64,000 bases of DNA from Pasteurellaceae bacterium Macca (GCA_023101485.1 LVZB01000001.1:806001-870000); one strand, 5' to 3'; shown: positions 10,339-20,228, counted from the stretch's first letter. Notes: generated by a model from the sequence alone, not told the origin. Made by a program: numbers and translations.

Positions 10339-10710
10339 ATGTATCAGAATTACCAAACCGATATTACAAGAATAGGCAATTTAAGCTTAGATGGTATTGC
10401 AGAAGGAATGTTGATTTTATTTAAACAAGATGCACCAGAAGATATTGCAGAATATTGTTTATTGCATTCACATTCTCAGCTTCAACGGCCCATTTTAGTA
10501 GGTGATTTAATGACGTTTAATCATCAAGACTATTTAATTACTGCTGTTGGCGATATTGCATCTGAAAATCTCGCTCAATTAGGACATATTACTCTATTTT
10601 TTGATGGTGCAGAGATTGCCCAGTTTCCTGGTGCCATTCATCTACAAGGAAATGTTCCTGAACATATCGTTGTTGGTCACCAAATTACCTTTTCAAGTTT
10701 ATCCATATAG
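10339..10710 (+). CDS. srlB: PTS glucitol/sorbitol EIIA component
   Basis: Soluble 123-aa EIIA-Gut that takes phosphate from HPr and passes it to the EIIB cysteine of SrlE. The region YCLLHSHSQLQRPILVGDL carries the histidines expected of the active site. The length equals the E. coli protein (123 aa). It starts 10 bases after srlE and is followed by srlD after 9 bases, behind a TAGGAGTG ribosome site. Confidence 0.94.
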   Translation: MYQNYQTDITRIGNLSLDGIAEGMLILFKQDAPEDIAEYCLLHSHSQLQRPILVGDLMTFNHQDYLITAVGDIASENLAQLGHITLFFDGAEIAQFPGAIHLQGNVPEHIVVGHQITFSSLSI

Positions 10711-10719
10711 GAGTGAGAA

Positions 10720-11496
10720 ATGAAAAAAATTGCAGTTGTTGTTGGTGGTGGACAAACATTAGGTGCATTTTTATGTGAAGGTTTAGCTCAAGCGGGTTAT
10801 CACGTTGTTGTTGCTGATCTCAATGGTGAAAATGCCCAGAAAATTGCCCAAAGAATTCAAGCAAATACGAAGTCTCAAGCCATTGGTTGGCAAGTAGATG
10901 CAGGTGATGAAAAGAGTGTAGAGCGTTTGGTTCAGGAGGTTGATGAGCAATTTGGTCGAACTGATCTGCTCGTATATAGTGCAGGAACAGCCAAAGCTGC
11001 GCCAATCACTGATTTCAAATTGGAGGATTTTAATTTATCAGTAAAAGTTAATCTCACTGGATATTTTCTTTGTGCAAAACATTTTTCTCGTTTAATGATC
11101 CGAGAAAAAATTAAGGGGCGTATTATTCAGATCAATTCTAAATCAGGTAAAGTGGGTAGTAAGCATAATTCTGGTTATAGTGCTGCAAAATTTGGCGGTG
11201 TTGGGTTAACCCAATCACTTGCACTTGATCTTGCAGATAATGGGATTACTGTACATTCATTGATGTTAGGTAATTTACTTAAATCACCAATGTTTCAATC
11301 TCTCATTCCACAGTATGCTCAAAAATTAGGCATTGCCGAAAGTGAAGTGGAACAAACTTATATCGATAAGGTTCCTCTAAAACGTGGTTGTGATTATCAA
11401 GATGTGCTTGATGTATTACTGTTCTATGCTAGTGAAAAAGCAAGTTATTGCACAGGACAATCCATCAATATTACTGGTGGACAAGTTATGTTTTAG
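10720..11496 (+). CDS. srlD: Sorbitol-6-phosphate 2-dehydrogenase
   Basis: Short-chain dehydrogenase that oxidises D-sorbitol 6-phosphate to fructose 6-phosphate with NAD+. The 258-aa protein has the Rossmann loop VVGGGQTLGAFL near residues 7-18 and the active-site YxxxK as YSAAKFGG (about 154-161) with an upstream Ser. The C-terminal stretch CTGQSINITGGQVMF is typical of the family. It completes conversion of the PTS product into a glycolytic intermediate. Confidence 0.95.
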   Translation: MKKIAVVVGGGQTLGAFLCEGLAQAGYHVVVADLNGENAQKIAQRIQANTKSQAIGWQVDAGDEKSVERLVQEVDEQFGRTDLLVYSAGTAKAAPITDFKLEDFNLSVKVNLTGYFLCAKHFSRLMIREKIKGRIIQINSKSGKVGSKHNSGYSAAKFGGVGLTQSLALDLADNGITVHSLMLGNLLKSPMFQSLIPQYAQKLGIAESEVEQTYIDKVPLKRGCDYQDVLDVLLFYASEKASYCTGQSINITGGQVMF

Positions 11497-11502
11497 GAAT
11501 AA

Positions 11503-11555
11503 CAAGCGGTCGGTTTTTTCTATTTTTTACTTAGTTTAAAATTCGACCGCTTGTA
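11503..11555. repeat. Uptake-signal inverted pair between srlD and srlM
   Basis: AACAAGCGGTCG (from 11502) and CGACCGCTTGT (ending 11554) form a stem-loop with a T-rich loop. It may weaken transcription between srlD and srlM. Confidence 0.7.
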
Positions 11556-11577
11556 TATGAAATATCAAGGAATACTA

Positions 11578-11940
11578 ATGGATACGATCTCTTTTTTAAT
11601 TGCTTTTGCTGTCGTGATGTGGGGATTACAAATTCTACTTGGTTGGAGACAAATTCAGCGTTTTAATAAAGAATTCCAACGAGTCAGTACCAAAGGACGA
11701 ACATTAATTGGACGAAATAATAATGGACGATTTAAAGCCAAAGTTATTTTTGTTTTAGCTATTGATGAACAAGAAAATGTTATAGATTGCTTATATATGA
11801 AAGGTTTTTCAGTTTTTGCTCAACCACAAAGTTGCCCTAATCTCATTGGCTTAAAACTAAATGAAATTGATCCTGTTGCTCTTTTTCCACAGGATCAAAA
11901 TTCAAGATTAGCATTACAAAGTGCACTATCCATATCATAA
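11578..11940 (+). CDS. srlM: Glucitol operon activator protein GutM/SrlM
   Basis: 120-aa GutM-family protein; in E. coli the product activates the sorbitol operon. There is one N-terminal membrane segment (about residues 4-22) followed by GWRQIQRFNKEF. The conserved run GRNNNGRFKAKVIFVLAID matches the E. coli pattern of GR-x-GRFKPRVVVAIA. The start is taken at 11578 behind CAAGGAATACTA. The upstream ATG at 11551 sits inside an uptake signal stem and lacks a ribosome site. Confidence 0.88.
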   Translation: MDTISFLIAFAVVMWGLQILLGWRQIQRFNKEFQRVSTKGRTLIGRNNNGRFKAKVIFVLAIDEQENVIDCLYMKGFSVFAQPQSCPNLIGLKLNEIDPVALFPQDQNSRLALQSALSIS

Positions 11941-12049
11941 TTTTGTTGTAGTTCCGCATTTTTACATTTTTATTTAGGAATTCTGATCATAAAAGTGGGA
12001 TAATTTCATCTACTTTAAAAACAGAATTTTTAGATAAAGAGAGTGTAAA

Positions 12050-12808
12050 ATGAAGCCTTTTGAACGACAACAGCGAATTTTAGATTATTTAATCGCTCAT
12101 GGAAAAACAGATGTTGATGTACTAGCAAACTATTTTCAGCTTACAGGAGCAACCATTCGCAAAGATTTAACCATTCTTGAAAACCAGAAAAAAGTATTAC
12201 GCACTTACGGTAGTGTTGTTTTTCTACCCGAAGAAAGCGATCAACCTATCGATCAGAAAACTCATATCAATCTGTTCCAAAAACAAAAAATAGGACAAAA
12301 AGCCACAACATTAATTCGCGATGGAGATTCTATTATTTTAGATGCCGGAAGTACTGTTTTACAGATGATTCCACATCTAACCCCATTTAATAATCTTACT
12401 GTGATGACGAATAGTTTACATATCGTAAATGGAATCACTCAACTAAATAAATCCTATAATTTATGGATTTCAGGAGGAACATTCCGAGAAAAATCTTCTT
12501 CTTTTCACGGTTATTTAGCTGAATCTGCTTTCAAAGGCTCAAATTTTGATGTGCTATTTATTGGTACTGATGGAATTGATCCTGAAATAGGGCTAACAAC
12601 ATTTAATGAAGTTTATGGTGTGAGCCAAGCAATGTGTAATGCAGCTAAGAAAATTATTGTACTCACAGATTCAAGTAAATTTGGGCGGAAAAGCCCTAAT
12701 GTAGTATGTGGATTAGATAAGGTGGATACTGTTATCACTGATAACAATTTATCTAGTGACATGAAAAAAAGATTGGAAGAAAAAGGTATTAAAGTTTTAA
12801 TTGCATAG
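12050..12808 (+). CDS. srlR: DeoR-family repressor of the sorbitol operon
   Basis: 252-aa DeoR/GlpR-type repressor with an N-terminal helix-turn-helix (about residues 18-55: [19 protein letters not shown]) and a C-terminal sugar-phosphate sensor domain containing the DAGSTVLQM and GTDGID motifs. It lies 110 bases downstream of srlM in the same direction. The gap has AT-rich promoter-like sequence, so it may be transcribed separately or by read-through. The ligand is probably sorbitol 6-phosphate, inferred from the neighbours. Confidence 0.88.
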   Translation: MKPFERQQRILDYLIAHGKTDVDVLANYFQLTGATIRKDLTILENQKKVLRTYGSVVFLPEESDQPIDQKTHINLFQKQKIGQKATTLIRDGDSIILDAGSTVLQMIPHLTPFNNLTVMTNSLHIVNGITQLNKSYNLWISGGTFREKSSSFHGYLAESAFKGSNFDVLFIGTDGIDPEIGLTTFNEVYGVSQAMCNAAKKIIVLTDSSKFGRKSPNVVCGLDKVDTVITDNNLSSDMKKRLEEKGIKVLIA

Positions 12809-12824
12809 GTTTTTTATGTTAAGA

Positions 12825-12863
12825 ATCTTCCTCCTATTATAAATACTGTTAAAGGAGGAAGAT
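12825..12863. terminator. Shared terminator between srlR and the esterase
   Basis: 10-bp stem ATCTTCCTCC / GGAGGAAGAT (12825-12834, 12854-12863), extended by GTTA/TAAC outside. It lies between convergent genes. Confidence 0.7.
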
Positions 12864-12868
12864 GTTAA

Positions 12869-13696
12869 CTAACTTAGTAATGAAAAGGATAAAAACTCCA
12901 CAAAATGATCCGCCCAGTGCATTTCGTGGTGGATCTCATTTGCCATAATTTTCAGGCGAATGTGATCTAAGGGGTGTCCTGTGCGGAGTAGGGCTTGGTA
13001 GTAGTGCAAGGTGCAATCAATATAGGCTTGATTCATATTGGAGATGAATTGGGAATCGACTTCATCCCCCTCCTTGGTGCCAACTTGAATAAACACACGG
13101 CTTTGCTGGTTGAGGGGGTGGTTGTGGATAAATGCCATAAAAGCGGATTCACTAAACCACGAGGCGAGGGAGAAGACCCCTAAATGCCCAAAGACGTCCG
13201 GATAAGCCGCTCCCATATAAGCGGTGATAATTCCCCCCATCGAACTGCCTGCGAGTAGGGTGTGTTCCCGATCTCTTTTGGTGCGGTAGTGCTGGTCGAT
13301 AAAGGGTTTGACGGTTTCGACCACCCAATGCCCATAGTGCATACCATAGCCCCCCGCGTGGCGAACTTCGGGGGTTGAGCCAACATCCGTTTGCCACGGG
13401 CCATATTCATCAAGGCGGTCGCTTTCGGCGTTATCAATTCCCACCACGATAATTTTAGGAAATTCGCGGTGGTGCTTAATGGTGGGAATGATTTTCCAAG
13501 AGTAGCCGGAGTAGGACTCTTTGCTGTAAAAAATATTTTGCCCATCGTGCATATATAACACCGGGTAATGACCGGCTTCCTCACGGTAGCCTTTGGGCAG
13601 TAGCACGCGAATACGCCGAGGGCGGTTGAGATACGGCACATCAAGAAAATGCTCACGCATTTCTAAAAAATAGTATTGGAGAGGATCTCGGTTCAT
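12869..13696 (-). CDS. Putative esterase (alpha/beta hydrolase, Fes/esterase D-like family)
   Basis: 275-aa protein of the 'putative esterase' (PF00756-like) alpha/beta hydrolase family. The nucleophile elbow is visible as LLAGSSMGGIITA (GxSxG) around residue 145, and a late His in HEMHWADHF is the likely catalytic base. PVLYMHDGQN near residue 45 is typical of the family. No signal peptide, so it is probably cytoplasmic; the substrate is unknown. I place the start at 13696 behind GAAGGAAAGCCC rather than at the upstream ATG at 13714. Convergent with srlR and divergent from tldD. Confidence 0.8.
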   Translation of the reverse strand: MNRDPLQYYFLEMREHFLDVPYLNRPRRIRVLLPKGYREEAGHYPVLYMHDGQNIFYSKESYSGYSWKIIPTIKHHREFPKIIVVGIDNAESDRLDEYGPWQTDVGSTPEVRHAGGYGMHYGHWVVETVKPFIDQHYRTKRDREHTLLAGSSMGGIITAYMGAAYPDVFGHLGVFSLASWFSESAFMAFIHNHPLNQQSRVFIQVGTKEGDEVDSQFISNMNQAYIDCTLHYYQALLRTGHPLDHIRLKIMANEIHHEMHWADHFVEFLSFSLLS

Positions 13697-13842
13697 GGGC
13701 TTTCCTTCAATCATATTCAGTGGGCGAAATTATAGTATAACTTTGCAAGGCGCTTGATTTAGCGGTGCAAAAAATTACAAATATTTTGCAAAAATCCGTT
13801 AGAATCCACCCCTTGCACAGCGTAAATAAAGATGAGAAAACC

Positions 13843-15288
13843 ATGTTAAACCAAGTTTCTAACAGCTTGCTCGGTTCGAGTGGGTTGCAATTATCGGATT
13901 TAAGCCGAGTTTTAGACCATTTCAGTACCCGCCAAATAGATTATGCGGATCTCTATTTCCAATTCAGCCAAGATGAAAGCTGGTCGTTAGAAGATAGTAT
14001 TATCAAAGAAGGCGGATTTTATATTGATCGCGGCTTCGGCGTGCGTGCCGTTTCCGGTGAGAAAACCGGCTTTGCCTATGCGGATCAGATCTCCCTTAAT
14101 CAGCTTGAACAGTGTGCGATGGCGGCTCGGAGTATTACTCAAGAGTCGGGTAAGTTGATGATTCAGCCTTTTAAGCAAACCCAAGCCGTGCCACGTTATC
14201 GGGGAATTAATCCTCTTGATACGATGAGTCGGGAGCAGAAAGTCGAGCTACTGCATTTAGTCGATAGCGTCGCAAGAAGTGCCGACCCTCGTGTTATTCA
14301 AGTGAATGCGAATCTCTCGGCGGCTTATGAGGAGATGTTAGTTACCGCAACGGACGGCACATTAGCCGTTGATATTCGCCCTTTGGTGCGTTTGTCGGTT
14401 TCTGTGCTTGTTGAACAAAATGGCAAACGGGAGCGTGGAAGTAGCGGTGCCGGTGGTCGTTTTGGTTTGGATTGGTTTTTTGAACCACATCAGAGTGGTG
14501 ATAATCGTGCCATTTATCTTGCCAAAGAAGCCGTTAGACAAGCGATTGTCAATTTAGGGGCGATTCCGTCGCCAGCAGGCACGATGCCGATTGTACTTGG
14601 TGCTGGCTGGCCGGGCATTTTACTCCACGAAGCCGTAGGGCATGGTTTGGAGGGCGATTTCAACCGCAAAGAATCCTCACTCTTTACCGGCAAAATTGGC
14701 GAGTTAGTGACTTCACCACGTTGTACCATTGTGGATGATGGCACTGTGCCGGATATGCGGGGTTCAATCACGGTGGATGATGAGGGCGTGCCTTCACAAC
14801 GTAATGTCTTGATTGAAAACGGTATCCTCAAAGGTTATATGCAAGATAAGCTCAATGCCCGCTTAATGGGGGTTGCGCCAACGGGCAATGGGCGGAGAGA
14901 ATCCTATGCCCATTTACCAATGCCAAGAATGACGAATACCTATCTCACAGAAGGGCAAGATGCCTTTGAGGATATGATTGAATCCGTCGAGTTCGGTTTA
15001 TATGCCCCCCATTTTAGTAGCGGTCAGGTGGATATTACTTCCGGCAAATTTGTCTTCTCCACTTCGGAAGCCTACTTAATTGAAAAAGGCAAAATCACCA
15101 AGCCAGTAACAGGGGCAACCTTAATTGGGAGTGGTATCGAAGCGATGCAACAAGTGTCTATGGTAGGCACCAAAATGGAGCTTGATCTCGGTATTGGTAC
15201 TTGCGGAAAAGAGGGGCAGAGTGTGCCAGTCGGCGTGGGGCAACCAACCGTTAAGTTGGATAAAATTACCGTTGGTGGGCGGGGGTAA
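13843..15288 (+). CDS. tldD: Metalloprotease TldD
   Basis: Zinc metalloprotease subunit that acts with TldE/PmbA. In E. coli it degrades CcdA antitoxin and unfolded peptides and matures microcin B17. The signature [11 protein letters not shown] (HExxxH zinc motif) is at about residue 261. Taking the start at 13843 gives 481 aa, the same as E. coli TldD; an upstream in-frame ATG at 13765 would add a poorly matching extension. A terminator hairpin follows at 15327-15356. Confidence 0.95.
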   Translation: MLNQVSNSLLGSSGLQLSDLSRVLDHFSTRQIDYADLYFQFSQDESWSLEDSIIKEGGFYIDRGFGVRAVSGEKTGFAYADQISLNQLEQCAMAARSITQESGKLMIQPFKQTQAVPRYRGINPLDTMSREQKVELLHLVDSVARSADPRVIQVNANLSAAYEEMLVTATDGTLAVDIRPLVRLSVSVLVEQNGKRERGSSGAGGRFGLDWFFEPHQSGDNRAIYLAKEAVRQAIVNLGAIPSPAGTMPIVLGAGWPGILLHEAVGHGLEGDFNRKESSLFTGKIGELVTSPRCTIVDDGTVPDMRGSITVDDEGVPSQRNVLIENGILKGYMQDKLNARLMGVAPTGNGRRESYAHLPMPRMTNTYLTEGQDAFEDMIESVEFGLYAPHFSSGQVDITSGKFVFSTSEAYLIEKGKITKPVTGATLIGSGIEAMQQVSMVGTKMELDLGIGTCGKEGQSVPVGVGQPTVKLDKITVGGRG

Positions 15289-15326
15289 ATTTTTTCAAAG
15301 ACTTAAATAGTCAGTATGAAGTTATT

Positions 15327-15356
15327 TTAAAAGGTAGTAATATAGCTACCTTTTAA
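15327..15356. terminator. Hairpin after tldD; possible operator of the phd-vapC pair
   Basis: TTAAAAGGTAG / CTACCTTTTAA inverted repeat (from 15327 to 15356) with an AT loop. It lies 17 bases before the antitoxin start codon and therefore also sits where a toxin-antitoxin operator would be expected. Confidence 0.6.
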
Positions 15357-15372
15357 AGTTTAGGGGGAATAA

Positions 15373-15651
15373 ATGGCAATTACAGTCACATCAAAAGAAT
15401 TTAATCAACGAGCAAGCCAAGTCCTGAAATGGTCTGAAGAGCAACCTGTTTTTATTACAAAATGGGGAAAAGTGGTGAGTGTTTTATCAAGCTATGCAGA
15501 TTATCAGCAAACCAAGCAAGCAGAACCAAGTTTTGAGCAGATTTTTACAGAGATAGAAGAGGACGTAAATGATCATTTTTTCACTGAATTTGAGCAAGCA
15601 CTAAGCGAAATCCGTCATACATCGTCACTACGTTCTGTGGAGCTCGATTAA
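15373..15651 (+). CDS. Phd/YefM-family antitoxin
   Basis: 92-aa antitoxin of the Phd/YefM fold. The N-terminal part (residues 1-50: VTSKEFNQRASQVLKWSEE, then VFITKWGKVVSVLS) is the DNA-binding half. The acidic C-terminal part, rich in E and D, should wrap the toxin. It has an AGGGGGAATAA ribosome site, and the stop overlaps the toxin start by one base, so translation is coupled. The palindrome just upstream is the likely autoregulatory site. Confidence 0.85.
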   Translation: MAITVTSKEFNQRASQVLKWSEEQPVFITKWGKVVSVLSSYADYQQTKQAEPSFEQIFTEIEEDVNDHFFTEFEQALSEIRHTSSLRSVELD

Positions 15652-16070
15652 TGTATTTGCTTGATACCAATTTAATTTCCGAATTGTATAAGTTACAAAA
15701 TGGTAAAATTAGCCCATGTGTTCGGCAATGGCTATCGACGATTAAGCCCAGTGAGACCTTTATTAGTTGTATTAGTATTGCAGAAATAAAGACGGGTATC
15801 TTACTGAAAGCGCGTAAAGATCAAATTCAAGCAGAGAGGATTAATCAATGGTTTCAAGAAAAAGTATTACCACTTTATCGTGAAAGAACATTGTCATTGT
15901 CATCAGAAATTGCCCTACTGGCGGCTGAATTTCATATCCCGAACAAAATGGATATTAATGATGCTTATATTGCTGCCACGGCTAAACATCGTCAATTAAC
16001 ACTAGTAACGCGTAATACAAAAGATTTTATTAAGCTCAAAATGAAAATGATAAATCCATTTGAAGATTGA
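15651..16070 (+). CDS. vapC: VapC-family PIN-domain toxin
   Basis: 139-aa PIN-domain endoribonuclease, the toxin partner of the preceding antitoxin. PIN acidic residues are visible: YLLDTNLISEL at the N-terminus (first Asp), AEIKTG near residue 45 (Glu), and MDINDAYIAATA with VTRNTKDF near 105-125 (Asp pair). VapC toxins usually cut tRNA or rRNA; the target here is unknown. Inserted between the housekeeping genes tldD and prmA, it looks like a small acquired module. Confidence 0.88.
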   Translation: MYLLDTNLISELYKLQNGKISPCVRQWLSTIKPSETFISCISIAEIKTGILLKARKDQIQAERINQWFQEKVLPLYRERTLSLSSEIALLAAEFHIPNKMDINDAYIAATAKHRQLTLVTRNTKDFIKLKMKMINPFED

Positions 16071-16146
16071 GGAATCGATTTATCAGCCACAGAAATTAAC
16101 TTATTTACAGATATTCAACGAACCCCAAATTTAAGAAGGAAAGATT

Positions 16147-17028
16147 ATGGCGTGGGTACAAATTCGCTTAAATAGCACAGATAGGCAAGCTGAAACGATC
16201 AGCGATTTTTTAGAAGAGATTGGTGCGGTATCGGTCACCTTTATGGATAGCCAAGATACCCCGATTTTTGAACCGCTACCGGGGGAAACTCGTTTGTGGG
16301 GGAATACCGATGTAGTGGCACTGTTTGATGCTGAAACGGATATGAAAGTGATTGTGGAAGCCTTGATCACAAGCCGTTTAGTGGCGGAAGATTTCGCCCA
16401 TAAAATTGAGCAAATCGAAGATAAAGATTGGGAACGTGAGTGGATGGATAATTTCCACCCAATGCAATTTGGCAAGCGGTTGTGGATCTGCCCAAGCTGG
16501 CGAGAAGTGCCTGATCCAACGGCGGTGAATGTGATGTTAGACCCAGGATTAGCCTTTGGCACGGGCACTCACCCGACCACCGCACTCTGCTTACAGTGGT
16601 TAGATAGCCTTGATCTTGCGGGTAAAACGGTGATTGATTTTGGTTGCGGTTCGGGCATTTTAGCCATTGCTGCGCTGAAATTAGGGGCAAAATCGGCAAT
16701 CGGGATTGATATTGACCCCCAAGCGATTTTGGCTAGCCGTAACAATGCGGAATCAAACGGCGTTGCTGACCGCTTGCAACTTTTCCTTGTCAAAGATCAG
16801 CCTGAAAATTTACAAGCCGATGTGGTGGTGGCGAATATTTTGGCGGGCCCACTCAAAGAGCTTGCCCCGCAAATTATCACCTTAGTGAAGCCACAAGGGG
16901 ATTTAGATTTATCGGGCATTCTCGCGACCCAAGCCGAATCCGTATGTGAAGCCTATCAACACGATTTTGCCCTTGACCCTGTGGTCGAAAAAGAAGAGTG
17001 GTGCCGAATTACGGGGGTAAAACGCTAA
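16147..17028 (+). CDS. prmA: Ribosomal protein L11 methyltransferase
   Basis: SAM-dependent enzyme that trimethylates L11 of the large ribosomal subunit. The 293-aa protein has the PrmA substrate-recognition N-domain, then the SAM loop [18 protein letters not shown] at about residues 164-181. DIDPQA follows, and the catalytic region contains [11 protein letters not shown]. Length equals E. coli PrmA (293). The ribosome site is AAGAAGGAAAG. In E. coli prmA precedes dusB-fis; here it is followed by an acyl-CoA ligase. Confidence 0.96.
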   Translation: MAWVQIRLNSTDRQAETISDFLEEIGAVSVTFMDSQDTPIFEPLPGETRLWGNTDVVALFDAETDMKVIVEALITSRLVAEDFAHKIEQIEDKDWEREWMDNFHPMQFGKRLWICPSWREVPDPTAVNVMLDPGLAFGTGTHPTTALCLQWLDSLDLAGKTVIDFGCGSGILAIAALKLGAKSAIGIDIDPQAILASRNNAESNGVADRLQLFLVKDQPENLQADVVVANILAGPLKELAPQIITLVKPQGDLDLSGILATQAESVCEAYQHDFALDPVVEKEEWCRITGVKR

Positions 17029-17111
17029 TTTTAGGCAGAAAGCAAAATTGAGGTAAAATTTGACCGCTTGTTGATCTTTTTCAGCGTACAACTGTCCATT
17101 TTTCGCTAGAT

Positions 17112-17153
17112 TTTTCGAATCGAAAACAGTATATTAGCGAACAGTTGTTCGCT
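17112..17153. promoter_or_regulatory. Two palindromes upstream of the acyl-CoA ligase gene
   Basis: TTTTCGA-A-TCGAAAA (17112-17126) and AGCGAACA-GT-TGTTCGCT (17136-17153) lie in tandem 30-70 bases before the start codon. A partial third arm (CAGCGTACAACTG) lies at about 17082. They look like an operator pair for a dimeric regulator, which I cannot identify. Confidence 0.5.
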
Positions 17154-17182
17154 GAAATAAGCTATCACATTTAAGGATCAAT

Positions 17183-18961
17183 ATGCTTTCGTTAGATTTT
17201 CATTTTGTAAATCGTTTTCGTCATCAGGCTCAGCAGTTAGCCTCTCAAACAGCCATTCGTTTTGTGGAAAATCAGCAATGGATTTCCATGTCTTGGGCGG
17301 ATTTCCAAACCAATATCAATGCCCTTTCCCACGCGTTACTTGCTCATAATATTGGCGTGCAAGATAAAATCGCGATTTTTGCAAATAATATGCCCCGTTG
17401 GACAATGGTGGATTTCGCTGCCATGCAAATGCGTGCCGTTGCTGTGCCCATTTATGCCACGAATACCGCACAACAGGTGGCGTATATTCTCCAAGATGGG
17501 GATATTAAAATTCTCTTTGTGGGTGACCAAAGCCAATTTGATCAAGCCATCGAAATTGCGTACATCTGTCCACAATTAACCAAAATTGTGGCAATGAAAG
17601 AGGATATTCAACTTGGCGATCATCCTTTGGCGGTGTCATGGGCAGATTTTGTTGCCGTTGAACCTTCCCCTGTGGAGTTTGAACACCGTTTAGCCGGGAA
17701 GCAGTTATCCGATTTATTCACCCTGATTTATACTTCGGGCACTACGGGTGAACCGAAGGGCGTGATGCTCGATTATGCTAACCTTGCCCACCAACTTGAC
17801 GCCCATGATCAGGTGTTTGAGGGCGGTGTCGGTCGGGAAGATGTTTCCCTCTCCTTTTTACCCTTCGCCCATATTTTTGAGCGTGCTTGGACGGCTTATG
17901 TCTTCCACTGTGGGGCAACAAATTGCTATTTAGAAGAGACCAATCAGGTGCGAGAAGCCTTAACCGCAGTTAAGCCAACGGTGATGTGTGCTGTGCCACG
18001 TTTTTATGAAAAAATTTACACTGCGGTGTGGGATAAAGTGTCTAAAGCACCGATTCATCGCCGTGGCTTATTCCACTGGGCAATCCGCATTGGGGAGCGT
18101 TGGGCGAATACCGCAACGCCTTCCCTATGGTTGAAAGGGCAGTATCACTTAGCGAATAAATTAGTGCTCTCCAAATTACGCGCGTTACTTGGTGGGCGTA
18201 TTAAGATGATGCCTTGTGGCGGTGCGAAGTTAGAACCCACAATTGGGCAGTTTTTCCACAGCATCGGTGTAAATATCAAACTCGGTTATGGTATGACGGA
18301 AACGACCGCTACCGTTTCTTGTTGGGAAGATCGCGGTTTTAATGCCAATTCCATTGGTAAATTGATGCCGAATATGGAAGTGAAAATCGGTGAGAATAAT
18401 GAAATTTTGGTGCGGGGCGGTTCTGTCATGCGAGGTTATTACAAAAAGCCAGTAGAAACCGCAGAAAGTTTTACCCCCGATGGTTTCTTAAAAACGGGCG
18501 ATGCAGGGGAGATGGATAGCCAAGGGAATCTCTATATTACTGATCGCATTAAAGAGCTGATGAAAACCTCAAACGGCAAATATATTGCCCCTCAATACAT
18601 TGAGGGCAAAATCGGTCGGGATAAATTTATTGAGCAGATCGCCGTGATTGCCGATGCGAAAAAATATGTTTCTGCCTTGATTGTGCCGTGTTTTGAACAG
18701 TTAGAAGAGTACGCCAAACAGTTAAATATCAAATATCAAGATCGTATGGAATTAGTTCGCCATTCTGAAATTGTGACCCTGTTTGAAAAGCGTTTGCAGG
18801 AGCTACAAAAAGAGTTGCCTAGTTTTGAGCAGGTGAAAAAATTTACCTTGTTGCCTCAGGCGTTCACCACAAAAATGGGGGAGATCACTCCTACTTTGAA
18901 ACTCCGCCGTAAAGTGATTTTGGAGCGTTATCGCCAACAAATTGAGCGTATGTACTCTTAA
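17183..18961 (+). CDS. Long-chain fatty-acid-CoA ligase (FadD15-type AMP-binding protein)
   Basis: 592-aa ANL-superfamily adenylating enzyme that activates long-chain fatty acids to acyl-CoA through an acyl-AMP. The P-loop-like A3 motif is [14 protein letters not shown] (about residues 188-201), the A5 region is [12 protein letters not shown], and the A8 hinge has [20 protein letters not shown]. It is longer than E. coli FadD and nearer the FadD15/ACSL-like group common in Haemophilus. The fatty acid source could be exogenous host lipid. A single gene followed by a good terminator. Confidence 0.9.
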   Translation: MLSLDFHFVNRFRHQAQQLASQTAIRFVENQQWISMSWADFQTNINALSHALLAHNIGVQDKIAIFANNMPRWTMVDFAAMQMRAVAVPIYATNTAQQVAYILQDGDIKILFVGDQSQFDQAIEIAYICPQLTKIVAMKEDIQLGDHPLAVSWADFVAVEPSPVEFEHRLAGKQLSDLFTLIYTSGTTGEPKGVMLDYANLAHQLDAHDQVFEGGVGREDVSLSFLPFAHIFERAWTAYVFHCGATNCYLEETNQVREALTAVKPTVMCAVPRFYEKIYTAVWDKVSKAPIHRRGLFHWAIRIGERWANTATPSLWLKGQYHLANKLVLSKLRALLGGRIKMMPCGGAKLEPTIGQFFHSIGVNIKLGYGMTETTATVSCWEDRGFNANSIGKLMPNMEVKIGENNEILVRGGSVMRGYYKKPVETAESFTPDGFLKTGDAGEMDSQGNLYITDRIKELMKTSNGKYIAPQYIEGKIGRDKFIEQIAVIADAKKYVSALIVPCFEQLEEYAKQLNIKYQDRMELVRHSEIVTLFEKRLQELQKELPSFEQVKKFTLLPQAFTTKMGEITPTLKLRRKVILERYRQQIERMYS

Positions 18962-19002
18962 TTTAGGCTGAACAAGCGGTCGAATTTTCTTGATAATTTG
19001 TC

Positions 19003-19026
19003 AGGTTGATGTGTAAGCATCAACCT
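19003..19026 (+). terminator. Terminator of the acyl-CoA ligase gene
   Basis: 9-bp stem AGGTTGATG / CATCAACCT (19003-19011, 19018-19026) followed by TTATTATTTT. An uptake signal precedes it at about 18971. Confidence 0.85.
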
Positions 19027-19091
19027 TTATTATTTTCCTTGATATCTCTTTTATGAAGAGGTATATAAAAAGTGTTGGATCCTAAAGTCGA

Positions 19092-19509
19092 TTATTTTTG
19101 CGCATAGAGTCGGTTTAGGTCATTTTTTAATAATACAAATCCAGCACCAAGTAATAAAATATCTTTAAAAATAAAACCATTAAATCCAAGTTGGAATGTA
19201 GTACTTAATGTGACAACTGCTGTACCCATAACGATTAATGTACCAATAATTCCAGCTTTTGGACGCCAAAATCCCACAAATAATCCAATATAAGCAATAG
19301 CTTCTATCACGCCTAAAAAATAACTGGCTCCGTAATAACCAAACAAATCATAAAGGAAGCTCAACCAGCTTGAAGAAATAAGTGGTTTAAGAGCTTGAAC
19401 TTCAAATTCAAACCATTTTGTTGTACCAAAAACAAAAAATATCATAAAAACACTAAAGCGTAGGGCAATAATATCAAATGATGATTGTCGAAATGTATTA
19501 ATTAATTTA
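19092..19509 (-). pseudogene. DUF417 (YkgB-like) membrane protein gene, 5' end cut by an IS element
   Basis: A membrane protein of the DUF417/YkgB family, function unknown. The first ATG available is at 19445 (117 aa), but the frame is open and YkgB-like well upstream of it: codons from 19508 read KLINTFRQSSFDIIALRFSV before that Met, corresponding to the N-terminal region of YkgB. The reading then runs into the IS terminal repeat at 19510, so the native start and promoter are separated from the gene. Three to four hydrophobic segments follow, with the KDILLLGAGFVLLK C-terminus typical of the family. Probably inactive or expressed only from an internal start. Confidence 0.7.
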
Positions 19510-20228
19510 GGGGCTGTCCTAGATAACTAGACCAAACTCTCTTTAACTAATTGTTTTAGAAAGGAAATTTGAGACTTTAAGTTACTGTGATTAAAACGCC
19601 ATTAACATTCTTTCAAATACAGCTCAAAATGAGCTTTGGGAATACCATTAAATTTGCGTAAATGGCGTTTTGCTTGGTTCCAGAAATTCTCAATTCCGTT
19701 AATGTGATTTTGTTTTTCTGCAAAGTGCGTACTATGGTTGATACGAAAATGATTAAATTCACTCACATCAAGTACATCATAACTTCGATAGAAATCCGTG
19801 TAAACAATGCTATCAGGCTTAACTTGTTCTCGAATTATCGGTAACAACGTGGCGGATTGCGTGTTCGGTACGGCAACAGTATAAACTTTGCCATTGCGTT
19901 TCAACAGCCCGAATACCGCAGTTTTACCCGCTGCACCACGTCCACGCTTGCCTTTGCGTGTACCACCAAAATAGCTTTCATCGGCTTCTATTTCCCCATC
20001 AAACATCTCCAAATGTGGGCTGTTTTGATAGATAAGAAATCGCAAGCGATGAAAATAGTAAGCGGCAGTTGTCTTGTTTACATTCACTAGTTCAGCAGCA
20101 GTTCTCGCTGTAACTCCTGCAACAAACAGTTCAATAAGTTTATTTTGTTTGTGCTGACTTAAACGACTTTTTCTCATTTGACTATCTTAACCCAAATCGA
20201 GTTTTTAGTCGTTATCTAGGACAGCCCC
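19510..20228 (-). mobile_element. IS1595-family insertion sequence (IS1016-like)
   Basis: 719-bp element with perfect 18-bp terminal inverted repeats GGGGCTGTCCTAGATAAC (19510-19527, and reverse complement 20211-20228). It carries one transposase gene on the minus strand. Size and ends resemble IS1016 of Haemophilus. The 8-bp flanks TTAATTTA (left) and TTATTTTT (right) are alike but not identical, so a clean target duplication is not seen. Confidence 0.88.
19602..20177 (-). pseudogene. IS1595-family (ISXO2-like) transposase with a premature stop
   Basis: 191-aa DDE transposase. The N-terminus has a helix-turn-helix (VTARTAAELVNVNKTTAAYY) and the catalytic core has IEADESYFGG, IVYTDFYRSYD and GIENFWNQAKRHLRKFNG. 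Translation stops at TAA (19602-19604) within what should be an LKECEWRFN-type motif. After the stop the same frame stays open for 24 more codons (WRFNHSNLKSQISFLKQLV...) to TAG at 19527-19529 beside the terminal repeat. This fits a GAA-to-TAA change in an ancestral protein of 216 aa. The catalytic residues precede the stop, so activity cannot be excluded, but truncation is likely to inactivate it. Confidence 0.8.

Noticed and set aside
17136-17153. LexA or TrpR operator upstream of the acyl-CoA ligase
   Set aside because: The palindrome AGCGAACA-GT-TGTTCGCT does not fit CTGT-N8-ACAG or the Trp operator core; left as unidentified.
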